Of a stretch of DNA of 64,000 nt, positions 1 to 12,045 are shown in pieces. The first letter of the stretch is position 1. Every line of letters begins with the position of its first letter. Source of the DNA: Casuarina equisetifolia (taxonomy: Eukaryota; Streptophyta; Magnoliopsida; Fagales; Casuarinaceae); the NCBI GenBank assembly GCA_028551475.1, contig CM052361.1, positions 10,981,501 through 11,045,500 of the forward strand. Direction: 5' to 3'. The notes beneath the pieces are model-generated. The model did not search any database. It was not told the origin of the DNA and saw nothing but the letters and a program-made list of their open reading frames with translations. The translations under genes were made by a program, and so were the position numbers.

Positions 1-1325
1 AATAAAGATCCAAGTAAAAGCAAAACAAGAAACAATATTTGATTTATCTTTAATATATCAGTTAAATTCTTGTCCTTAGAAGATTTCTGAGCTGCATTTG
101 ACCTCACTTAATGTTAATGTCTTGCATCTCATGTTCTTTAACAATATAAACTGCAATTAGAGATATTGTCTGAGTTGTTATTATCATGAAGAAATTCACA
201 AAAGACTCATGCTTTTTTGTACAGGATATCTTTTAAAACTCTATCATATACTAGGAGCCTCTCCCTTACATTCTATCATATGTGATTCAACCTCACTCCA
301 TGATTAGAAGCCTTATATCTTATGTTGCATAAAAAAAATATAAACCTTAATTCTATCATACTAGGGTCCTCTCTCTTGTGTTTATATTTGTTCACATTAA
401 ACATTATTAAAAAAACGTACACTCAAGTATACCGATAGCTATTATCATAATAAACTAATAACAACTTTTCTCCAAATCAATGAAATGATTGAACATCAAC
501 CACGTGATTGCTTAGTAGCTTAGATCTATTATCACCATTCTGGTTCACATTGACCAGCCCAATTTGTAAGTGACATGAACTTTGAAACGCACAAAAGATG
601 ATGCAGTAATTCTTTCCAAAGCGATAAGAGTATACTCTTTAAACTTTTGCACAAACTAAAACAAAAGAAATAGCAAATTAAACATTAAACCCTTTAAATA
701 ACATGGTTGGCACATGCAACATCAGAGCTCACGTAATTTTTGTTTATTTATTATATCAAGAACAAAGTATTAAGTGCTTCACAAGTGAGTTTGGGGTAGT
801 GGATTCCATTCATTTAAGAAGTGAAGGAAAGGAACTAACATTGTTACACAAAGTTCCAAATTTCAGAAAATGAAAGCCATTAAACCTTTGACAAAGAAAG
901 AACAAATGAGATCAACACATTCCCAAGAAAAACCATTACAGCATTGGCTTTCACTTGTTAAACAAGATACAGGGCTGCGATCAATTTGTTTAGTCTTTTT
1001 ATGCATTCAATGATTTTCCTGGAACTTACTGTTATTTAGCAACTACACTCCTCTGCTGCAATGTTCAAACTGTACTGTGAAGTTAGACAGTACATTTAAA
1101 TTGTGATCTACTTTCTGTTCCTACTTTTAACCCATTTTAAAGGACTAATTATGTCACTTTTATTGCTGTAATAGTTTCTTGCACTTAATTATTAAGTGAC
1201 TTCTGTAAAAAACAAAAAACAAAAAAGAATATCCCTCGCCCAGCTTGAAATCTAGCCCCTCTCTTCGTCTGTCAAGTCGTCACCCAGTCCCCCCATCAGA
1301 TATATATTAGACACCCACGCTCACC

Positions 1326-1526
1326 TTGCCCCAAATCCCCCCAACAATCCGAAGTGCAAGAATTATGATGAGTTTTTGCAGCTTTGAAGTTTCTGTAATT
1401 GGTACTAAATTTATATTGAGAGAAGTCAAAATCCTAATACCACGAAAGCGTTTTCGAATTGCTTATCTAATTCCCGATAGAGAATTTAATTCTACCTCTT
1501 ACATGGGAGAACAACTTTCAAAATGA
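1326..1526 (+). other. Short ORF conserved in three array copies (copy 1)
   Basis: A 66-codon ORF whose last 45 or so codons, from FEVSV to EQLSK and stop, stay open at the same place in all three copies (see 23439 and 37995). The substitutions I compared are a mix of synonymous and nonsynonymous. I do not recognise the protein and saw no signal peptide or known motif. It may be an exon relic, a UTR or chance. Confidence 0.2.
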
Positions 1527-1595
1527 TTTTTAAACATAACAAACAATCTTCCATTTTTTAGATATTGCAATAAAGATTCTGTGTTCAACAAGAAA

Positions 1596-1625
1596 ACACA
1601 CACACACACACAAAAAAAAAAAAAG
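1596..1625. repeat. (CA)n/poly-A microsatellite
   Basis: Eight CA dinucleotides followed by an A run. The same place in unit 1's end (near 23710) has only an A run, so the tract differs between array copies. Confidence 0.85.
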
Positions 1626-2089
1626 AGTAACGCATATACTCACAACTTCACGAAGAAGCAGGACATGTTCCAACAAAAACCCATCTTCCTTCCTTATATG
1701 AAGCAAAGAAAACAGGTAACCAGAAAGTAAAGCAGATTCAAACTCTACAGAGGAGCATAACTTCATCAAGCAGCTTGCCAACTAAAGATAAGCCGATAAT
1801 TTGCTAGCAAGTTACGTCTTCATAAGTTACAGGTAATCCTAAAGAAGATGAATAAGGTCAAAGGTTCTACAAAGTGTCAAAGTTCGACAAAGGATAATAG
1901 CCAGTTGGTAGAGGCTGGATATGTTGCACATGTTGTGAATCATTTAATATAAAAGATTGAGACTTTTTGCTAAAGATGTTTACAGAGTGGGTTGGGATGT
2001 CATGTGCAAGTGGAAAAGGGTTGCAACACATCCTATAAAGAGCTAGGTGGCCTTTTGCATGAAATTGGGGATATGTTTGACCTAGTTAA

Positions 2090-3820
2090 GAGAGATAGCC
2101 GTATACTAAGGTTGCTAGTCGATGCTCCCATTCATACTTGGGGTATTTAACAAGAAGCCATGTTCTTGAGATGGTTGAATCGTAAAACTTGGCTCTATCA
2201 CGACTATGGGATATGGTGGGTTGTCCTTTATTAATGTTGATTCTCTAAATGAGTAGACCTTTCTTTAAATAACTCATGGTTGGAGACAAACACCTTCTCG
2301 GCTGGTAAATGCAAGCATTTGTAGTACTTTTGTCTCATGTTGTATCCGACAAAAACTCAAGCTAGGAATCAATTAGACAATTTTTCAGTTAGAGTTGTAT
2401 AGAGGCATGGAAAACATCTTGTTCCAAAAACACTTAGTGAAACATAGTCAAGCAATCAATGATATGACTATTTATAAGGAGTCTTATTTTCTATAGTTAA
2501 GGTGGATAGTCTACTAATGAGATAGACTAAGGTCATGAAAGTTTCTACCTAGTATCATGGAACATCCAAGTTCTACAATATATTGACATTTTCTTTATGT
2601 AATATCATTTTGTTCAGGAGTATATAGGTGAGCGAGTTGATGAACTATTCCATTATCATACTACTGTATTTTAGTTTTGGAGTCAAATTGACATTTAGCC
2701 ATGATCTTGAAATTAGCACATAGTTGATAGAACTCTAATTTCTTCTTTACTTGGAAAATTCAAATAAAATAAGTACATTCCTCAATCAAAATGATGTAAT
2801 ATAAAAACTTCTAACTAGATAATGCCAATGATGGCCCCTTCAAATCACTATGGATTTTCTCAAGAGGCACAATTACTTTATGAGATGAGGTTGCAAAAGG
2901 TTAGAGATGACTCTTGCTAGCTAGTCAAGTAGAACAAGATGTGGGTAGCTTGCCTTGTATTCTAATTAGGGCGGCATAGAGTTTCAAAAGTCTTAAGCTA
3001 GAGTGACCCATTTGTCAATGTTGTGTATTGCCATTTGTTTATTGTTGACAATAGATGAAATATAACTAGATCCTTCCACTAGGCAATACATAGATATCAC
3101 TCTTTCTATATCCCTAAAGGAGGGTTTCTTGCATGATTATGCTCTTTCCAATAAAAGAGTTTTTGTCAAAACTTACCAAACAAAGGTAATAATCTATGAG
3201 TTTAGAAACATACAAGCTTTTGCTCCATTTCTAAAGCCACCAAAATATATTTAAGCTATAAGTGACCATTCTTTAAGTTAGCAATACCAACATGGTTTAT
3301 TGGTACTTATCCATTTCTAATTAAAATATAGTCTAAATCATCGTAAGATGTGGAGTTGAAAAGTCAACTTGTAAAGTCAGTTATGAGAAGAAATTTGAGA
3401 GTTGGCTACCCATTTTTCATTATTGGGCCCATTTGTTTGCACCCAGCTAATGTTTTTAGAATATCATTAGTTTCGAAACCAACATCCTAATGTAGAATGT
3501 CCTCGTTGTCAACAAATTTGACAAATAATAGGTGAGTGAAGAAGGATTAACTTGGGTTAGTACCTAATGGTTTTCCTTGAGGTGTCACATTTATATTGTT
3601 TGGCTTTGGTGAGAGTTTTTGGACTCTATTGCTTAAAGTTGATAAATTAAAGCCCTTTCCTTATGATATGAGATAGATTAAGCCCTTTTCCTTATGATGT
3701 GAAAGAGTTAGGTGGTCCATGGTTTTGCAAGCCCTTTGGCCACCTTGTCCTTTTTTTAAAGTAGTAAGCATTGTGTCTTCATTAGATATGGGTAGCTTTG
3801 CATCGGAGTACTTGTTGTAT
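2090..3820 (-). mobile_element. Ancient copia-type pol relic (left part, unit 1)
   Basis: The reverse strand carries a heavily decayed copia polyprotein. Near 2580-2700 it reads like the integrase stretch GIVHQ..LAHLYTPEQN, and around 2950-3150 like the pre-integrase region. Many stops and frameshifts are present. The relic occurs at the same place in unit 2 (about 24150-26480), so it predates the duplication. In unit 1 it is split by the gypsy insertion at 3821; the gag start lies to the right, near 9700. Confidence 0.55.
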
Positions 3821-5040
3821 TGATAACTCTATTTTTATAGAGTTATTTTAACTATTTTTAGTCAATAAATAATACAGTGCTTATGGGAAAATATTTGAAT
3901 TCCTCTTTATTACTTAAACTTGTCTTGTTGTTGTAGCATAAGGAGGCATGAAGAAAAAGAATAAGCATGGAGAACCTGATGTTTATTATATGGAAAAATA
4001 TGGTCAAAATATCAAGATCAAGAAAATCAAGATGGGCTTGGACTTTAGATTTTCCATTGTTATTAGGTTTTCTAAATAATTAGAAAACCTAGTCATATTA
4101 GGAGTTCAAAGCCTAATTATTATAAGAGTTTAAGACCCAATTATCTTTAGCCTCTAAAACCCACTTCTACTAGAATAAGAGATAGGTCTAAACCTAAACC
4201 CTATTTAAGAGAAGAGAAGAGGCAAAATAGGAGGAGGAGGAAATTGAGCACAACTCAAGGTTTTCTTGAAGAGAAGACAAAAGGGTGACAAACTTTTTAT
4301 TCTTGGATTCAAGATGTCTTCTTTAATTCTTATTATTGTTTTTCCTCATTATTTCTTTATATTTTAGTTTACTTTTATTAGAACTATAATATAACTTAAT
4401 TATGATGGTATGAATGTTATGATTAGTATGTTCTACGAGATATTTTATTTATGTAAAGTTACATATTACTGTGTTTAATGCTTTTAAGTGATTAGCTACC
4501 ATATAAATGATATAATTTGCATGTTTGAGACTGACAGGAGATAATATGCAATTGCTTCTTATAATGTGTAACCGTAAATTAAATATGAATAAACATATAT
4601 CATATTGTTTATGTGGCTTTCAGTGTAAACTGAGAATGTTTATAAATCCTAATGCATTTGGTTTGTTTCAATTCATATATAGAGATATAGTAAATTAATG
4701 AACTAAGTAGGTTTGCTATACCTAGACATAGGATAATAAATAAATTAAAAAGTTTCGCCATCATATAGATATTATCCCTCTTGCAAGCATAAATAATCAA
4801 TATTAATACCTAGTAATTATGGTGAAATCATATACTCTAACATATTTCATGTATTTAGTTTTCTTAGATTTAGTCAATTAATCTATTATCTATAAATTTG
4901 ATTTACGAGATAAATTCTAGGAGTTGTTTATCGTTAGTAATTAATTGGTCTAATAATAACCAATCTTTGTGGGACGATATCTTTCGCATCATTATATTAC
5001 TTATTTGACATGTTCACTTGTATTTAAATTTCACCGAACA
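3821..5040 (+). repeat. 5' LTR of gypsy element
   Basis: Starts TGATAACTCT and ends CACCGAACA. It is directly repeated at 8178-9399. Primer-binding site follows within 7 bp. Confidence 0.9.
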
Positions 5041-5046
5041 AGTTTT

Positions 5047-5064
5047 TGGCGCCGTTGCTAGGGA
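5047..5064 (+). other. Primer-binding site of gypsy element
   Basis: TGGCGCCGTTGCTAGGGA lies just inside the 5' LTR. It matches, with small changes, the primer-binding site TGGCGCCGTTGCCGGGGA common in plant gypsy elements and assigned to a tRNA-Asp 3' end. Confidence 0.75.
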
Positions 5065-5100
5065 TCAAACTACTTTGAGGTCAAGCCAGTGCTCATCAAG

Positions 5101-6574
5101 ATGCTTCAAAACTCCGTACAATTTAGTAGGCTACCAAATGATGATCCTAATGCTCATAGTGACGCTTTTCTTGAAATCTATGACATGTTTAAATACAATG
5201 GAGTCATAGATGATGTTGTTAGGTTAAGGCTATTCCCATTTTCTCTAAGAGACAAAGCTAAAGGTTAGCTTTCCTTTCTTCCTGTAGGATCAATTATGAC
5301 ATAGGATGATTTGGCTAAGAAATTTCTTAGTAAGTTCTTTCCTTCAGCAAAGTCTGCCAAAATACGTAACGATATTTTCACTTTTAAGCAAATAAATAAT
5401 GAATCATTGTATGAAGCTTGGGAGAGATTCAAGGAACTTCTAAGAAGATGTCCACATCATGGATTACCCATATGGTTACAGGTACAAACTTTCTATGATA
5501 AGTGTAGTACAAATCTTCGTTTTGTAATTGATATAGCTACATGAGGGAACTTACATAGTAAAACACCAAAAGAGGCATTTAACTTTCTAGAGGAAATGAC
5601 ATTTGATAACTATCAATGGTATACTGAGAGACTACCAATGCATCAAGCAAGTAAAGTCCATGAAGTAAATATCTTCACAACAATGTATGCATAATTGGAA
5701 ATGCTCAATGAGAAGATAGACAACCTAAATACTCCAATTATGAGGCATCAAAATAAAGAATGTGAATTTTATGGTGGAGCACATGCGAGTACTAAATGTC
5801 AAGTAAGTCACTTTTATGTTCATTATAATGATTATGTTAATTTTGTTGGGATTTCGAGCAAGTCACACAATGATCCTTACTCTAACATATACAATTTGAG
5901 ATGGCACAATCATCAAAATCTTTCATGGAGTAACCCAAATGAGATGAGACCACCACCAACATTTAAGCAAAGAAAAACGGTGAACCCTAACTTGAAGGAC
6001 ATGATTAACAAGATGATACAAAACAATAAAGAGAGATTCCAAAGACAAGAAGCTTCAATTAGAAATTTGGAGATGCAAATGAGTCAGTTAATCAATATGA
6101 TCTCAAAGAGAGAGGAGGGTCCTTGCCTAGTAATATGGAGAAAAGCCCTACAAATATCGTAGAAGCAATAACCCTAACAAGTGGCAACCAAATGGGAAAA
6201 GATGATGCTAACAAGGACATTTTCAATGAAATAAATAAGAATGCCAGCATACAACCCGAGGAGGCATCCAAGAGCAAACTATTTCTCAACAATCTTGAGC
6301 CCTTTATGCGTTCAACTCCATCTCCCCAGAGATTCTATCAACATGAAAGAGATAAGTAGTTTTTGGAATTCCTTGATATATCTTCAAAACTGCACATTAA
6401 CATTCCTTTTGCAAATGCTTCAACTCAAATGTTGAATTATGAAATTTTTTTGAAAAAGATATTGGACAACAAAAGGAAGTTGGAAATATATAAGACAATG
6501 AGGTTGATTGAAGAGTGCTCAACTGTTTTACAACACAAGTTGTCTCCTAAACTATTGCAATTTCATCCTCCTTG
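5101..6574 (+). pseudogene. Gypsy gag, broken
   Basis: The reading begins with a typical plant gypsy gag start (MLQNSVQFSRLPNDDPNAH) and continues through the Retrotrans_gag core around 5311-5544 (KKFLSKFFPSAK...RFKELLRRCPHHG). A zinc-knuckle-like stretch near 5761 reads CEFYGG.H....C, with Tyr where the second Cys is expected. The linker before protease (EAITLTSGNQ, near 6160) and the LHINIPF region (near 6390) follow. Internal stops at the expected Trp codons near 5264 and 5303 fit TGG to TAG changes. The homology ends at 6574 before any protease active site. Confidence 0.8.
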
Positions 6575-8177
6575 AGCAACAACATCCTAGATAATTTGGC
6601 TGAAAACTATAAAGCAAGCACTTCTTGGGAGGCAGCCCAAGCATTTTCATTTTAGTCTTTTGCTGGAAGTTTGTTACCACATTTTCCTCAAAGCTCTACA
6701 TTGACATAACCTATAATCAAGGGAGTTTTCTTATTCCTTCTTTATTATTGCTTTGTTTTCTTTTTATATTGAGGACAATGCTTCATTCAAGTTTGGGGGT
6801 AAGGAAATAACCTTTGTGCTATATCTTATTTTTAATTTTTTTTTAGTGATTCTTTGGAAGATATAGATTTTGTTCAAACCTACAATTGTGATGTGAGTTA
6901 AGTGTGATTCTGATTATGTTAATCCATCTATTGAGCACTAAAATTTTGTAAATTTTTTTTGAAATTATGTATCTCTAGAGAACATTCATGTGAAGGACGC
7001 AATTATCCTAGATCTCCCTTGGATCCTAGAATTTGTTTGATTTCCTCTTGAGGTGAAATCCTAGGCTGCATCTAATTGAGAAAATGATTTAGGCCATCTT
7101 TGGATTGTTTAAGCCTTTCAAGCCAACCTTATTTATTTATCACTAATCACCCCGCTGAGCCTTAATTCTTACCTTGATTTTGTTAAATGACACCTGAATA
7201 TATATCTCATAGCCTTTTTGATCAATTTATCCTATTATCCCATGCCCATGAACATATTGACTTCTGGTGTACAAGTATTTAAGCATAAAAGAAGTTGAGG
7301 GGAAGGATGTAATGATTATGTAGCATAAAAGAAGTTGAGGGGAAGCATAGGAAGAAGTTGATTGCAATGATTATGTAGCATAATATGTTGCTTTTGCATA
7401 TGCAAAAAAAAAAATGAATGAATGAATGAATGAATGAAGTACATTATTTGCTTTAGAATGACATGATCTTATCATTATTTATCTGATTCAAGCCACTCAA
7501 TTTTCTAAAATAGGCTACGAAGCATAGCAATTGAATATTATTGGCAAGATAAGATTATGGTGGCTGCATTTCTAATTTGTTTACTTGTTTCATTGATGCA
7601 AGCATGATTATGGCTTTTGTAAGTGTAAAAATCCAAATGAAATCAAGCATTTTTGGATGGAAAAGAATGAGAGAAGTGGTGATAGAAAGATTGTTTGTGA
7701 GGAGCAAAAAGGTAGAAAATGACAAAAACTCAAATTAGATACTAGAAAGTAATGTGTTCATGGGTGAATTAAGCCTAAATGACTTTCATCTTACCCCCTA
7801 GCCCAACCTTACATTACAAGCTTATAAAAGTCCTATTGATTCTTAGTTAAATGATTGGCCTACATTAGTAGAGAAAAGAATGAAAAGCAAACCTATGAGG
7901 TTTGGTTAAAGATTTTGAGAGATTGCATATTAATGTGGATTTATTTGGAGTGTATATAGTTGAAAAGATAAGGACTCACATACACACATGTGGTTAATAT
8001 AGTTAAGAGTCTATCTTATCTTATGAAACAATTGTGGTGTTTGGATGAAAGCTATGTTTTTCTTTGAATTGTTAAATTTGAGCAATTATAAAAGAATTTC
8101 ATGGAGGGGTTTTGTCTAAAATATATGTTTTTATTGCTTTTGCTAGAAGACTAGCAAAATGTTAAGTTTGGGAGTTT
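6575..8177. other. Gypsy internal non-coding region
   Basis: AT-rich DNA between the gag relic and the 3' LTR with no pol homology on either strand. A purine-rich AGTTTGGGGG stretch near 6793 resembles an internal polypurine tract. A 40-bp stretch beginning AGCATAAAAG is directly repeated near 7284 and 7322, and an (AATG)n run lies at 7413-7438. Confidence 0.5.
7413..7438. repeat. (AATG)n microsatellite
   Basis: About six tandem AATG units preceded by an A run, inside the gypsy element. Confidence 0.9.
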
Positions 8178-9399
8178 TGATAACTCTATTTTTATAGAGT
8201 TATTTTAACTATTTTTAGGCAATAAATAATATAAATGCTTATGAGAAAATATTTGAATTCTTTTTTATTTACTTGAATTTGTCTTGTTTTTATAACATAA
8301 GGAGGCATGAAGAAAAAGAATAAGCATGGAGAACCTGATGTTTATTATATGGCAAAATATGGTCAAAATATCAAGATTAAGAAAATCAAGATAGACTTAG
8401 ACTTTAGATTTTCCATTGTTATTAGGTTTTCTAAATAATTAGAAAACCTAGTCATATTATGAGTTCAAAGCCTAATTATTATAAGAGTTCAAAACCCAAT
8501 TGTCTTTGGTCTCTAAAACCCACTTTTACTAGAATAAGAGATAGGTCTAAACCTAAACCCTATTTAAGATAAGAGAAGAGGCAAAAGAGGGGAAGGAGGA
8601 AATTAAACACAACTCAAGGTTTTTTTAAAGAAAAGACAAAAGGGTGACAAACTTCTTGTTCTTGGATTCAAGATGCCTTCTTTAATTCTTATTATTGTTT
8701 TTCCTCATTATTTTTTTATATTTTAGTTTACTTTTGTTAGAACTATGATATAACCTAATTATGATGGTATGAATGTTATGATTAGTATGTTCTACGAGAT
8801 ATTTTATTTATGTAAAGTTACATATTACTGTGTTTAATGCTTTTAAGTGATTAGCTACCATTTAAATGATATGATTTGCATGTTTGAGACTGACAGGAGA
8901 TAATATGCAATTGCTTCTTGTAATGTGTAATCATAAATTAAATATGGATAGACATATACCATATTATTTGTGTGACTTTCGGTATAAACTGAGAATGTTC
9001 ATAGATTATAATGCATTTTGTTTATTTTAATTCACATATAGAGATATAGTGAATTAATAAACTAAGTAGGTTTGCTATACCTAGACATAAGATAGTAAAT
9101 AAATTAGGAAGTTCCACCATCACATAGATATTATCCTTCTTGCAAGCATAAATAATAAATATTAATACCTAATAATTATGGTGAAATCATATGCTTTAAC
9201 ATATTTTGAGTATTTAGTTTTCTTAGATTTAGTTAGTTAATCTATCATTTATCAATTTGATTTGCTAGATAAATTCTAGGAGTTGTTCACTATTAGTAAT
9301 TAATTGGTCTAGTAATCACCAATCTTTGTAGGACGATATCTTTCTCATCATTATATTACTTATTCGACATGTTCACTTGCATTTAAATTTCACCAAACA
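8178..9399 (+). repeat. 3' LTR of gypsy element
   Basis: Direct repeat of 3821-5040, starting TGATAACTCT and ending CACCAAACA. It is followed by CGTAT and then the resumed host sequence CTAGCC, which matches unit 2 near 25916. Confidence 0.9.
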
Positions 9400-10321
9400 C
9401 GTATCTAGCCTTATAGCTTACAATTGTGAAACTACTTCACTAAGTTGTGGAATTGGTGGTAAAAAAATATAACAATTCTAAATGATTTTCCAAAATGTCA
9501 ATGAAATGGAAAGTTTTGGTTGAATCACTTAAAGGTCTTCTAATTGAATTAAGTTGATTTAATAGAATTTGGAATTCAAACATAAATGTGATTGACTCCC
9601 ATTGCAAATTGTGAATTTGTGAGAAGAATTCAAATTCACATACCTTTGGCTTTTAAGCAAAATGATTTTTTGACTTTGAATCAAGGATTTGATGTAAGTC
9701 ACTTAAGAAAGATAGTTTCCCTCTTTGAACTTGATCATAATTAAATTATTAACATTGGCAAAGTAGGAAAAAGAATACAAACTTCTTTGAGACATAGTGA
9801 ATTTTTGTTATAATAGATGCTTATTACTTTGTTACCAAGAAGAAAAAAAAAAGTATAACAAAACCAAATCAATTTAAGAAAAATTTAGGCAATTGTAACT
9901 TTCATTCACATCAAAGGCTCACTTAAAAGTTTAGTGTGATACATATTTATACATATGTCATTTGCCTTACTACATATTTAGATATTTTCCTAGTTAGAAA
10001 GCATGCTAGTGGTTGGATCAGTTAAGGTAGGTGTGTCAATGAGCTCTTATCCTTTGTTTTAAATGGCTCAATCACTATCATCTGTATGAGTATAGTTGGT
10101 GGAGTCTCTTGCAAGTATTTAGCATGGATTCATGCCATTTAGAGAGGAAAGGAGCGTGTCATTAAGCCATGCTAGAAGCTATCAAAGTCTAAGTTTTAAT
10201 TAACATGTTGGCATTACGGGAATCTGCTTGGTTGGCAAACTAACCAATTTGGTATAGGCATGCAAAGGCCATGGTGCATGCAAATGTGCTTTACTTATGT
10301 TAGCATGCAATTGAAGAGGAG
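9400..10321 (-). other. Right part of copia relic and flank (unit 1)
   Basis: Matches unit 2 from about 25916 to 27206. The reverse strand near 9670-9750 corresponds to the start of the decayed copia gag, but about 203 bp of gag present in unit 2 (26188-26390) are missing here. The remainder is AT-rich with no recognisable gene. Confidence 0.5.
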
Positions 10322-10861
10322 TGTTAAAGATGGGTTGTCCCACATTGGAAACGTGAAGATGAGCCTTTAAACTTATAATTGATTAGATTTTCTCACCTAA
10401 AGCCTTAAGGTTTTGGAATGGGCCCTCACACTTTAATATGATATCAAAGCTAGGTTTAGGCCTTTGTTTCGTAATCTCCACCCTAAAGTTAGTCTTCAAT
10501 CCACTTGCATTGCTTATGTCAACATGCAAGTGATGGTCCATCCCAAAATTTTAAGGCATTAGGTAGGAAAATCTCATCACTTATAAGCCCAAGGGCCTAT
10601 CCTTATTCTTTAAATGTAGGACAACACCCACCTTTAACACTCCTCCTCACTTGTATGTTGACACAAGCATTGCAAGTGGATTGAAACCCAACTTCGGGGT
10701 AAGGATTATGAAGGAAAAGCCTAAACTTGGCTTTTTACATCATATTAAAGTGTGAAGGCTCATCCGAAAACCTCAAGATTTTAGGTGAAAAAATCTCATC
10801 ACTTATAAGCTTAATAGTCCATCCTCACACTTTCAATGTAGGGCAATATCCATCTTTAACA
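10322..10861. repeat. Fold-back LTR fragment (unit 1)
   Basis: The block begins TGTTAAAGATGG and ends with its reverse complement CCATCTTTAACA. Within it the 'leader' half (10322-10500, with CTAAAGCCTTAAGG and a PBS-like ATATGATATCAAAGC near 10438) recurs inverted twice, near 10520-10645 and 10650-10861. It looks like an LTR plus primer-binding-site fragment rearranged head to head. The same structure is present in unit 2 at 27207-27714, so it predates the duplication. Confidence 0.65.
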
Positions 10862-11816
10862 GTTATCAATATAAATGTATTGGGCTATGTCTTTATTTAA
10901 CCAAAAAGATAAAAGTGCAAACAAAATAGTCATTATGATCCAACAAAATAAAATTTTGTTACACAAAAAATAAATGTGTACAAGACAAGATTTTCACGTT
11001 GAAAGTTAGGACCTTTGAGGTAAAGTTTAAATAAAATAAAAATCCTTAATACTTGAGTTAGGCTTTAAGTTAAGCCTTTGGCCTTCTAACATGATATTAG
11101 AATTCAAGTTGAATATATTTCATCTTATATGACTATCAGTCTAATGATGCTTGATGAATGGAAGAGTCTCTACAGAATAAAAGTCTCATACTAGAAGTTA
11201 AGATCCTTGAAGTGAAGATTAAATAAAAAAAGAACCATTCAACCTTTGAGTTAGTTTTTAGATTAAATTTTTAAGCCTTTTGAAAACAAAGCAAGGTATT
11301 TTCCTTTGGGAAGCATGAAGACATTTTCTTTCCTCATTTTTTATTAAATAGCATTAATCCTTAACCTAAAAAGACAAGGTTTTGAATACCCAAAGTGAGT
11401 TGGATTTTGGCCATTCAAGTCCTAAGTCTTATTTAAAAGATAACACAAACTCAAAGTTAATTAGCCAAGAAGCCCGAAAATAATGTAAAATATGACAATA
11501 ATTGACCAATGCCCAAATTCATATTGTCTTTCCCTAGTCCTTACACGTTATGTTTAGTTGGTTTTCTTTTTAGTAAAGCGTATTGAGCAAAAAAGGCCAA
11601 CTGGATCAACAACAAAAAAAACTAAGCCCATGGATAAATTAGGACAGGACCCAAAAAAAGATACAGAGCCCACGTTATTTGGAATTAAAAGGGTTAAAAA
11701 ATCTGGTCTGAAAAAACCAGTGGTTTCGTCTTCTTTGCCCAAGGTCTATCCTTTTAGCTGTTTCCTTTGGGAGATGCAGTAATTACACGCAGATCCCAAG
11801 GGAAAAAAGGAAAAAG
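10862..11816. other. Intergenic, LTR-like debris (unit 1)
   Basis: Contains another degenerate LTR/PBS-like stretch (near 11000-11110, with CATGATATTAGAATTC) and matches unit 2 up to the copia insertion point. Short ORFs near 11558-11782 exist in both units but overlap on opposite strands and show no known domain. No gene is supported. Confidence 0.5.
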
Positions 11817-12030
11817 TGTTAACGCATAGCTATCTCACCAAACTTGCTGTCATATTAAGCCCACAATTTAGGCTTAATATCCTTGTAATTATTGTACATA
11901 TTTTGACTTTCCTTATTAGTTTAGGTCTTGCTCCCTATATATGTAATGCAAGCATACTTGTAAATCAACACAGCAATATAAAATTATTCCTCTCACTCAA
12001 AAGCTTTCTCTCTATTCACCTTTTCTTACA
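11817..12030 (+). repeat. 5' LTR of copia element
   Basis: 214 bp, TG...CA, identical in length to the 3' LTR at 17311-17524 with six substitutions. Confidence 0.95.
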
Positions 12031-12045
12031 TGGTATTAGAGTCGT
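12031..12045 (+). other. Primer-binding site of copia element
   Basis: TGGTATTAGAGTCGT directly abuts the 5' LTR and resembles TGGTATCAGAGC, the initiator tRNA-Met primer site of most plant copia elements. The pyrimidine-rich 590 bp that follow are the untranslated leader. Confidence 0.8.

Larger units (their letters stand above)
1..1793. repeat. Terminal part of a further tandem unit
   Basis: This block aligns by eye along its length with about 22250-23889 and about 36690-38449. It is therefore the end of a tandem unit whose body lies left of the window. All three copies share the motif ending GATAAGC; copies 1 and 2 continue with CGATAATTT while the third continues into unrelated sequence. 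It contains the short conserved ORF at 1326-1526 and a CA repeat. No recognisable gene was found. Confidence 0.8.
3821..9399 (+). mobile_element. Ty3/gypsy-type LTR element, gag only (non-autonomous)
   Basis: Two direct LTRs (3821-5040 and 8178-9399, 1220 and 1222 bp, TG...CA) flank 3.1 kb of internal DNA. The flanks are TGTAT on the left and CGTAT on the right, a 5-bp target duplication with one mismatch, and unit 2 shows the uninterrupted site near 25916. A primer-binding site follows the 5' LTR, then a decayed gag running into the protease linker; no reverse transcriptase or integrase is present. The LTRs differ at roughly 6 percent over the first 390 bp compared. It interrupts the older copia relic, so this is a nested insertion. 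Confidence 0.9.

Noticed and set aside
11554..11782. Overlapping ORFs on both strands
   Set aside because: Both strands are open in both units with no known domain; more likely repeat debris.
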